A stretch of 40,390 bases of DNA from Bacteroidota bacterium. Lineage in GTDB: Bacteria > Bacteroidota > Ignavibacteria > Ignavibacteriales > Ignavibacteriaceae. Both the position numbers and the translations under genes were made by a program. The notes under the pieces are model-generated. The model saw nothing but the letters and a program-made list of their open reading frames with translations, did not search any database and had not been told where the DNA came from. The DNA lies in contig JAKBMG010000137.1 in assembly GCA_021831685.1 (NCBI GenBank), positions 1-40,390 on the forward strand. Reading direction: 5' to 3'. Of this stretch, positions 33,441 through 40,390 are shown piece after piece. Positions within the stretch are counted from its first letter, which is position 1. Each line of letters starts with the position of its first letter.

Positions 33441-36400
33441 ATGCAAATTAAGAGACAATTTACCGAAGCAGAAAAAGATCCATTAGCTTCATTTGAATTC
33501 GTCAAGCGCACTTCGGAGATTAAAAATCCAGACGGATCTATCGTCTTTAAAATGGAAGATGTTTTTGTGCCGTCACATTGGTCACAGGTCGCAACCGATA
33601 TTATAGCACAAAAATATTTTAGAAAAGCAGGGGTACCAAAGCTACTTGAAAGAATTGAAGAAGAAGGTGTACCGACATGGCTACAATCTTCTCAAGCTGA
33701 TTTTACTAACTTGGAAAAACTCCCACCAAAAGAGAGGTATTCTTCAGAAACCGATTCAAGACAAGTATTTCATCGTTTAGCTGGATGTTGGACATACTGG
33801 GGATGGGAAGCAAAATACTTTGATAGCGAAGATGACGCAAAGGCTTTTTATGATGAATTAATGTATATGCTCGCCAATCAAATGACTGCCCCAAACAGTC
33901 CTCAGTGGTTTAATACAGGGCTACACTGGTCTTACGGAATTACAGGCCCTTCGCAAGGTCATTATTACGTTGATTATGTTACCGGTAATTTAAAAGCTTC
34001 AGAAGACGCATATTCTCACCCACAACCTCATGCCTGTTTCATTCAATCCGTTAAAGATGATTTGGTAAACGAAGGTGGAATCATGGATCTTTGGGTTCGT
34101 GAAGCGAGGTTATTTAAATACGGTTCCGGGACTGGTTCTAATTTTTCAGAAATAAGAGGTGCGGATGAACCATTAAGCGGCGGCGGAAGGTCTTCCGGTC
34201 TAATGTCTTTTCTAAAGATTGGCGATAGATCGGCAGGCGCAATTAAATCCGGCGGCACAACAAGACGCGCTGCAAAAATGGTAACGCTGGATCTCGATCA
34301 CCCAGATATTGAAGACTTTATAAATTGGAAAGTAACCGAAGAACAAAAGGTTGCTTCCTTAGTTACAGGCTCCAAGCTATGCAATCTCCATTTAAATGCA
34401 ATTATGAAAGCCTGCTACGATGAACATCCAGAAAACGATAGATTCAATAAAAATCTTAATAAAAAATTGAAGCATGCCGTTATTGAAGCAAGAAGAGCAA
34501 TGATTCCAGGGAATTATATAGAAAGAGTAATTCAACTTGCAAAGCTTGGATTTAAATCAATTGAATTCCCTATTTATGATACAGATTGGGAATCGGAAGC
34601 TTACGCAACTGTAGCAGGACAAAATTCAAACAATTCAATTAGAGTAAAAAATGAATTTATGAATGCAGTTATCAACGACGGTGATTGGAATCTATATTGG
34701 AGAGTTGAGAAGAAAAAAGCTAAAGAAGAAAAACGTTCGCCTAAACCTTCAAGAACCTTAAAGGCAAGAGAGCTCTGGGATCAAATTGCTTTTTCGGCTT
34801 GGTCTAGTGCAGATCCTGGGATTCAGTATCATTCAACAATAAATGAATGGCACACATGCCCTGAAGACGGGGAAATAAAGGCTTCTAATCCTTGCAGTGA
34901 GTATATGTTTCTTGACGATACGGCATGTAATCTTGCTTCAATAAATTTAGTAAAATATTACGACACTAAGACGCACAAATTTGACATTGAGGCTTATCGT
35001 CATACAACGAGGCTTTGGACTATTGTCCTTGAAATTAGCGTTTTAATGGCTCAGTTTCCAAGCAAGGAAATTGCCCAACGTAGTTATGAATTCCGGACAC
35101 TTGGTCTTGGCTATGCAAACCTTGGATCTTTATTGATGCTACAAGGAATCCCTTATGACAGCAATGAAGCCTTCGCTATTTGCGGCGCTTTGACTGCTAT
35201 TATGCACATGTCTGCCTATGCAACATCCGCCGAAATGTCTAAAGAACTTGGCCCATTTCCTCAGTATAAAAAAAATAAAGAACACATGTTGCGCGTTATA
35301 GAAAACCACCGGAGAGCTGCATACAATGTTCCCACCGAAGAGTATGAAAAACTTTCAATCTTCCCGGTTGGCATAAATCCAAAACATTGCCCATCAGACT
35401 TATTAAAAGCTGCAAGAGAAGATGCCGATAGAGCACTTGAGTTAGGAACGGAACATGGTTTTCGAAATGCACAGGTAACAGTTATCGCTCCAACCGGAAC
35501 AATCGGTTTAGTAATGGACTGTGATACGACTGGTGTTGAACCTGATTATGCCTTAGTTAAATTTAAAAAACTTGCTGGCGGCGGTTACTTCAAGATTATA
35601 AATCAATCAATTCCACCCGCGCTTGAAAGATTAGGTTATAATAGAGACCAGATGAATGAAATTGTTAAATATGCAAAAGGAACCGGCTCGCTTGAAGGTT
35701 GTCCTTATATAAATCATGAATCTTTAAAGGCAAAGGGATTTACCGATTTAGCTCTTGATAAAATTGAAAAAGCTTTACCTACTGTATTCGATTTAACTTT
35801 TGCTTTCAATAAATTCACTTTAGGCGTAGATTTCCTTATTAACAAATTAAAATTTAGCGAAGAAGAAATTGATTCTTTTGATTTTAATATTCTTACTTCA
35901 TTGGGATTTTCAAAACAGGAAATTGCTACGGCGAACGATTATGTTTGCGGAACGATGACAATCGAAGGCGCTCCTTTCTTGAAGCATGAGCATTATCCGG
36001 TTTTTGATTGCGCAAACAAGTGCGGAAAAAAGGGAATGCGTTTTATCCGACCCATCGCTCATATCAAAATGATGGCTGCGGCTCAGCCGTTTATTTCAGG
36101 CGCAATTTCAAAAACAATAAACTTTCCTAATCAAGCTACGGTCGATGAAGTAAAAGAAGCTTATATGGAATCATGGAAACTGGGAATAAAAGCTAACGCT
36201 ATATACAGAGACGGCTCAAAACTTTCACAACCTCTTAATACAATTACTGACGAAGAGATGGAAGCAATCCTTGAAGATAAAGAGCAAAATGACATTGTGA
36301 AAGTTGCCGAAAAAATAATTCACCGTTATATAGCAAAGAGAAGAAGACTTCCTGACAGAAGAACAGGTTACACTCAGAAAGCAAAAATAAACGGGCAATC

Positions 36401-37025
36401 GGTATACATCAGAACCGGCGAATATGAGAATGGGCAGCTTGGAGAGATTTTCATTGATATGCACCGTGAGGGGGCAGCTTTCAGAAGCTTACTTAACTGC
36501 TTCGCAATTTCTATCTCCCTTGGATTGCAGCACGGTGTACCGCTTGAAGAATTTATAGATGCTTTTGTTTTTACAAGGTTTGAACCGAGTGGAATTGTAG
36601 CAGGCAATGATAAAATTAAAATGGCTACTTCAGTTATCGATTATATATTTAGAGAATTAGCCGTTACTTATTTAGGAAGACACGACCTTGCCCATGTAGA
36701 ACCAGACGAACAAAAATCCAAAGCTTCTCCCGGTATTGTAAAAAAACTTGTCGAGCCTGAATTTGAAAGCGAAGAAGTTGTAAGTGAAAGGTTAGTTGAA
36801 CTCGATAGAGATAATGTTCAAACTTATAATTATTCTCTTTCTTCAAGCGAAGAAAAATTTCACAAAATGCCGAATCATCAAACAACAATGCAAATAAAGG
36901 TAAGACAGGCAATAGAACGCGGCTACACCGGCGATATTTGCACAGAGTGCCAAAGTATGACCATGGTAAGAAATGGGACTTGTTTAAAATGTATGACTTG
37001 CGGCTCTACTTCAGGGTGCAGTTGA
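33441..37025 (+). CDS. nrdJ: Vitamin B12-dependent ribonucleotide reductase (class II)
   Basis: Makes deoxyribonucleotides using adenosylcobalamin, with or without oxygen. 1194 residues, the long NrdJ type. [19 protein letters not shown] and [13 protein letters not shown] occur in the N-terminal half; [20 protein letters not shown] carries the active-site Asn-Cys-Glu; [17 protein letters not shown] lines the substrate loop. The C-terminus [20 protein letters not shown] with CGSTSGC provides zinc-binding and redox-active Cys that re-reduce the active site. Expected as the oxygen-tolerant RNR of a facultative organism. It is monocistronic, with a long upstream region and its own terminator. Confidence 0.98.
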   Translation: MQIKRQFTEAEKDPLASFEFVKRTSEIKNPDGSIVFKMEDVFVPSHWSQVATDIIAQKYFRKAGVPKLLERIEEEGVPTWLQSSQADFTNLEKLPPKERYSSETDSRQVFHRLAGCWTYWGWEAKYFDSEDDAKAFYDELMYMLANQMTAPNSPQWFNTGLHWSYGITGPSQGHYYVDYVTGNLKASEDAYSHPQPHACFIQSVKDDLVNEGGIMDLWVREARLFKYGSGTGSNFSEIRGADEPLSGGGRSSGLMSFLKIGDRSAGAIKSGGTTRRAAKMVTLDLDHPDIEDFINWKVTEEQKVASLVTGSKLCNLHLNAIMKACYDEHPENDRFNKNLNKKLKHAVIEARRAMIPGNYIERVIQLAKLGFKSIEFPIYDTDWESEAYATVAGQNSNNSIRVKNEFMNAVINDGDWNLYWRVEKKKAKEEKRSPKPSRTLKARELWDQIAFSAWSSADPGIQYHSTINEWHTCPEDGEIKASNPCSEYMFLDDTACNLASINLVKYYDTKTHKFDIEAYRHTTRLWTIVLEISVLMAQFPSKEIAQRSYEFRTLGLGYANLGSLLMLQGIPYDSNEAFAICGALTAIMHMSAYATSAEMSKELGPFPQYKKNKEHMLRVIENHRRAAYNVPTEEYEKLSIFPVGINPKHCPSDLLKAAREDADRALELGTEHGFRNAQVTVIAPTGTIGLVMDCDTTGVEPDYALVKFKKLAGGGYFKIINQSIPPALERLGYNRDQMNEIVKYAKGTGSLEGCPYINHESLKAKGFTDLALDKIEKALPTVFDLTFAFNKFTLGVDFLINKLKFSEEEIDSFDFNILTSLGFSKQEIATANDYVCGTMTIEGAPFLKHEHYPVFDCANKCGKKGMRFIRPIAHIKMMAAAQPFISGAISKTINFPNQATVDEVKEAYMESWKLGIKANAIYRDGSKLSQPLNTITDEEMEAILEDKEQNDIVKVAEKIIHRYIAKRRRLPDRRTGYTQKAKINGQSVYIRTGEYENGQLGEIFIDMHREGAAFRSLLNCFAISISLGLQHGVPLEEFIDAFVFTRFEPSGIVAGNDKIKMATSVIDYIFRELAVTYLGRHDLAHVEPDEQKSKASPGIVKKLVEPEFESEEVVSERLVELDRDNVQTYNYSLSSSEEKFHKMPNHQTTMQIKVRQAIERGYTGDICTECQSMTMVRNGTCLKCMTCGSTSGCS

Positions 37026-37048
37026 TCGGAACAATATAATCTATACAG

Positions 37049-37078
37049 AAAAGCCGTTCAATTTAGGACGGCTTTTTT
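37049..37078 (+). terminator. Intrinsic terminator of nrdJ
   Basis: AAAAGCCGTTC and GGACGGCTTTT form an 11-bp stem with one mismatch around a six-base loop, followed by T's, 23 bases after the nrdJ stop. The A-run on the other side would let it also work, less well, on the minus strand for the convergent MFS gene. Confidence 0.85.
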
Positions 37079-37226
37079 ATGGGCAATTAGTCTATACCTT
37101 TCCATCATTAAGCGGTCATTAATAAAATATATCAGAACTCATCTCAATTTGAAAATCTTAATAATATTTCCATAAAACAATTAATAACTAAATAAGATTC
37201 CATAATTTAGCTAGCCGCAAATCATC

Positions 37227-38468
37227 TTAAAGATTTAATTTTCTTAATTTAGGTGCAAATGTTTGCATAACTGCGACAACAATAAGGGTCATACTACCGC
37301 CAAAAATAACCGACGGAACCAAGCCCAATAATTTAGCCGCAAGACCGGATTCAAAAGAGCCAAGTTCATTTGAAGAGCCTACAAAGATGCCGTTAACGGC
37401 AGAAACACGTCCGCGCATTTCATCCGGTGTGAAAAGCTGGATAATTGTAGCCCGAATTATTACGCTAACATTATCAAACAATCCGCTTAAGAATAAAACG
37501 AACAAAGAGAAATAGAAACTTTTAGACAATGCAAACAAAATCATCGAAATACCGAACGCAAAGACACAAATTAATAGATTGCGTCCGGCATTTTTGAAGA
37601 ATGGATTATGAGCTTGTATAACAGACATAATTATTTCTCCCAAGGCAGGAGCAGCTCTCAGAAAGCCTAATCCTTTAGCACCGATATGAAGAACCTGGTC
37701 GGCAAAAATAGGAAGAACGGAAACAGCACCACCAAAAAAAACCGCGAACATATCAAGAGTAATTGCGCTTAAAATAATCTGTTCCTTAAAAACAAATTTC
37801 AGACCTGCAGAAAGACTTTGCCTGATAGTTTCTTCTGAGGTTCGAGCCGGTAATTGTTTGTTTTGTACTTTGGCAAACAATAAAAAACCAGCTGCGCTCA
37901 TTATGATAACGACTAAATATGCATTTCCTATACCGGAAAAGCCATAAATTAATCCTCCTGTGGCAGGCCCTGTTACGTCGGCAAGTTGCCAAGCTAGGCT
38001 GTTCCAGGTGGAGGCATTTCCAAATAATTCGCGCGGTATAAGCTGAGCAACAAATGCGCCTTGAGCAGGAGACATAAATCCGCGAGCCACTCCAGTAACA
38101 ATAATTATTAGATAAATTGGAAATACACCGTGTTCAACAAGAATAATATGGAACCTTGTAGAAATCAGAAAAAGTGCAGAAGCAGACAAAAGATAAACGA
38201 TATTAGAAATAAGTATAATTTTTTTTCTGGTTACTACATCTGCGACGTGACCGGCAAACAGAGAAATACTAAGAAACGGTAAAGCTTCGGAAAGTCCGAT
38301 TAAGCCTAAGGAAAGTGCATCATGTGTAATCTCATAAATTTGCCAGCCTACTATAACTGATTGCATTTGAATTGCAAAGGTTAGGAGAAAGCGAGCACTG
38401 ACAAACCACTTAAAGTCATTTATCTTTAAAGATGCATAAGCGTCATTGTTTTTTAGATCATAATCCAT
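37227..38468 (-). CDS. MFS transporter, EntS-like
   Basis: 413 residues with about 12 membrane segments. LLTFAIQMQSVIVGWQIYEI and ALSLGLIGLSEALPFLSISL start the first helices, and GHVADVVTRKKIIL is the loop 2-3 motif A. This pattern matches the MFS_3/EntS-like exporter group. The substrate is unknown; siderophore or drug export are possible. No clear ribosome binding site precedes the ATG at 38468. It ends convergently to nrdJ, about 150 bp beyond the nrdJ terminator. Confidence 0.93.
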   Translation of the reverse strand: MDYDLKNNDAYASLKINDFKWFVSARFLLTFAIQMQSVIVGWQIYEITHDALSLGLIGLSEALPFLSISLFAGHVADVVTRKKIILISNIVYLLSASALFLISTRFHIILVEHGVFPIYLIIIVTGVARGFMSPAQGAFVAQLIPRELFGNASTWNSLAWQLADVTGPATGGLIYGFSGIGNAYLVVIIMSAAGFLLFAKVQNKQLPARTSEETIRQSLSAGLKFVFKEQIILSAITLDMFAVFFGGAVSVLPIFADQVLHIGAKGLGFLRAAPALGEIIMSVIQAHNPFFKNAGRNLLICVFAFGISMILFALSKSFYFSLFVLFLSGLFDNVSVIIRATIIQLFTPDEMRGRVSAVNGIFVGSSNELGSFESGLAAKLLGLVPSVIFGGSMTLIVVAVMQTFAPKLRKLNL

Positions 38469-38666
38469 TTTAACATAATTCTTTTTGTCGATGTATTATT
38501 TATAAACCAAAATAGATTGCTAAAGTATATCATTCAGAAATCAAAAATAAGCTAAACACAATATAACTGCATAGAAAATACTTGATAGGAATAACCATTT
38601 TGACCATTGATTGTTGTGGAAATAGATATGCAAAAATTATTATTACTAAAAGAAATTTCGGGTATT

Positions 38667-39404
38667 CTAATTTTTCCCAGTAACATTGGCTGGGTTAAAA
38701 AGATTTTCAATTCTTCTGCCGCCCATAAATCTTTTTTCATAATAAGTATCATCAATTGAAGAGACAATTACGCCATTTCTAGAACTTGCGTGTGCAAATA
38801 GATGATCGCCAATATAAATCCCAACGTGCCCCGGTTTAATTCCCCTTCGCGTGTTAAAAAAAACTAAGTCACCAAATTTAAGGTCGTCAACATTATCGAC
38901 CGGATCGCCTTCTGTAAATTGCTCGTGAGCACTTCTTAACAAGTCGATAGAAAATGTTTTGGAATATATTTTTTGTGTAAATGCAGAACAGTCAATTCCA
39001 TTAGCAGTATTACCGCCATATTTATATGGGGTATCTAAATATTTTATTATCTCCATCAGCATCTTTTCTCTGCCAGTAACTTGATATGTAGTAAGTTTCT
39101 CATCTTTTGATTTAAGTTTTTTCATCAAAGAAGCTATGTCAATGCTTTTTTCATTAGGAGGAATGTCATCCGTATCAGATTCAACTACTTCACTGTCGTT
39201 TACGGTCGTATCAAAATTTTGTTCTTTATCTGAAAAATCATTTTTTTCTTTGTCTGAGCTAAATTTTACGGTGGAATTATTTTTGTCGGCTTTTTCTTTA
39301 GATGTGTTGTATCGCGTAGTGCTTGTAGTCGATGCACAACCGGAAATTAAAAGTACGCTGGTTATTCCAAAAAAACATAGAAAACTGTAACGGATTTTTC
39401 TCAT
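38667..39404 (-). CDS. NlpC/P60 (C40) peptidoglycan hydrolase lipoprotein
   Basis: 245 residues. A lipoprotein signal ends at Cys23 (LLISGC). A charged, Asp/Ser/Lys-rich linker to about residue 105 precedes the C-terminal NlpC/P60 domain: Cys139 in NGIDCSAF, His193 in GHVGIY and His205 in FAHAS. It should be a D-glutamyl-diamino acid endopeptidase of the cell wall. It begins six bases after the stop of the primary sigma factor gene on the same strand and so is probably cotranscribed with it. There is no strong ribosome binding site, and it may depend on coupling. Confidence 0.94.
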   Translation of the reverse strand: MRKIRYSFLCFFGITSVLLISGCASTTSTTRYNTSKEKADKNNSTVKFSSDKEKNDFSDKEQNFDTTVNDSEVVESDTDDIPPNEKSIDIASLMKKLKSKDEKLTTYQVTGREKMLMEIIKYLDTPYKYGGNTANGIDCSAFTQKIYSKTFSIDLLRSAHEQFTEGDPVDNVDDLKFGDLVFFNTRRGIKPGHVGIYIGDHLFAHASSRNGVIVSSIDDTYYEKRFMGGRRIENLFNPANVTGKN

Positions 39405-39410
39405 TTATTT

Positions 39411-40265
39411 TTAGCCAAGATATGATTTTAAATTTTTACTTCTTGAAACATGTCTAAGTCTACGGATTGCTTTTTCTTTTATTTGCCTAACTCTTTCGCG
39501 CGTCAGATTAAACCTTTCACCAATTTCCTCAAGGGTAAGAGAATGTTCCTTGTTTAACCCAAAATAAAGTCTAATAACTTCCGATTCTCTTTCGGATAAA
39601 GTTGAAAGAGCGCGATTTATTTCAGATTTGAGCGATTCGATCATCAGAGTATAATCGGGAGTAGGAAGTTCATCATTCTCAATTACATCCAAAAGACTAT
39701 TCTCTTCACCTTGGGTGAAAGGAGCATCCATAGAAACATGCCTGCTAGAAATCTTTAAGGTTTCAGCAACATCTAGAACATCCATTTCGAGTTCTGTCGC
39801 CAGTTCCACAGCGGTTGGTTCTCTTTCAAATTCTTGCTCAAGATTGCTATATGCTTTACCGATTTTATTCAGAGCACCGACTCTATTGAGCGGCAGTCTG
39901 ACAATTCTCGATTGTTCTGCAAGGGCTTGAAGAATTGACTGCCTAATCCACCATACAGCATAAGAAATGAACTTAAAGCCACGAGTTTCATCAAATCTTT
40001 TAGCCGCTTTAATCAGCCCCAGGTTTCCTTCATTTATTAAATCACCAAGGGATAAACCCTGATTTTGATACTGTTTTGATACGCTCACAACAAAACGCAA
40101 GTTTGCCTTTGTCAGCAATTCAAGAGCAAGTTGGTCACCCTTTTTTATTCTAATAGCCAACTCAATTTCTTGGTCTGGAGTAAGCAGATCAACTTTGCCA
40201 ATCTCCTGCAAATATTTATCAAGGGACTGGCTTTCACGATTGGTAAATTGTTTCGTTATTTTCAC
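39411..40265 (-). CDS. rpoD: Primary RNA polymerase sigma factor (sigma-70 family, RpoD/SigA)
   Basis: 284 residues, the short primary sigma typical of Bacteroidota and relatives: region 1.1 and the non-conserved insert are absent. Region 1.2 is [20 protein letters not shown], region 2 includes [20 protein letters not shown] and [16 protein letters not shown] (core binding and -10 recognition), region 3 follows, and region 4.2 is [20 protein letters not shown] for the -35. The start is GTG at 40265, with GAGG nearby upstream at good spacing (GAGGTAGATAAGTG); a start at an internal ATG would delete region 1.2. The downstream NlpC lipoprotein gene follows after six bases. Confidence 0.96.
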   Translation of the reverse strand: MKITKQFTNRESQSLDKYLQEIGKVDLLTPDQEIELAIRIKKGDQLALELLTKANLRFVVSVSKQYQNQGLSLGDLINEGNLGLIKAAKRFDETRGFKFISYAVWWIRQSILQALAEQSRIVRLPLNRVGALNKIGKAYSNLEQEFEREPTAVELATELEMDVLDVAETLKISSRHVSMDAPFTQGEENSLLDVIENDELPTPDYTLMIESLKSEINRALSTLSERESEVIRLYFGLNKEHSLTLEEIGERFNLTRERVRQIKEKAIRRLRHVSRSKNLKSYLG

Positions 40266-40390
40266 TTATCTACCTCGCTGAATAAAGTTAACAATTAAAT
40301 GAAGATTAAAAATTTATAATTTATCCTCTAATAAATATATTTTTAGCCTCAATTTAATAGCAACAAATTCTTAATACACTCTTGACCGTA

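Overview
The window is about 40 kb of AT-rich bacterial chromosome. The gene set suggests the Bacteroidota/Chlorobiota/Ignavibacteriota group, most likely an Ignavibacteriota-like organism. Pointers are a short primary sigma factor without region 1.1, a B12-dependent ribonucleotide reductase, Bacteroidota-type -7 promoter boxes (TAnnTTTG), a paired active/inactive M16 peptidase operon and many lipoproteins with SPII signals. This placement is inferred from gene content; there is no rRNA in the window. No tRNA, CRISPR array, prophage or complete insertion sequence was seen.

Layout. Bases 1-3641 (+) are the 3' part of a tryptophan operon (end of an upstream gene, trpF, a DAHP synthase, trpB, trpA) with overlapping or abutting genes. 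Bases 3645-6716 (-) hold a CBS-less IMP dehydrogenase/GMP reductase family enzyme and oligoendopeptidase F, separated by a REP-like double palindrome. Bases 6885-9607 (-) are an accessory patch: a PH-like membrane protein, a 40-residue lanthipeptide-type precursor peptide, a 99-bp MITE with target duplication, and an erythromycin-esterase-family lipoprotein. Bases 10007-14337 (-) are a four-gene MacAB-type ABC efflux operon. Bases 14740-19418 hold a small membrane protein behind a sigma-54-like promoter, then a minus-strand run of DUF4286 protein, M1 aminopeptidase with C-terminal HEAT-like repeats, CDF-like cation transporter and LolA-like protein.

Bases 19419-23537 have the most non-coding structure: a candidate small RNA, a DUF6600 lipoprotein with competing hairpins upstream, an intrinsic terminator with no gene in front of it, an 11-bp tandem repeat, a DUF6483 protein, an AcuI-type oxidoreductase and a 10-bp-period degenerate repeat. 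Bases 23538-30452 (+) are gatB, lepB, two M16 peptidases, fabF and a YbjQ-family gene. Bases 30468-32964 (-) are an ABC-2 transporter operon with a LolA-like protein. nrdJ (33441-37025, +) ends in a clear terminator. An MFS transporter and the rpoD - NlpC/P60 lipoprotein pair (minus) close the window.

Most of the window is housekeeping: tryptophan synthesis, amidotransferase-dependent tRNA charging, protein export, fatty acid synthesis, deoxynucleotide supply and basal transcription. The most interesting item is the small lanthipeptide-like precursor at 7353-7475. It has a strong leader motif and ribosome binding site but no modification enzymes in view, and it sits beside a MITE and upstream of a small membrane protein.
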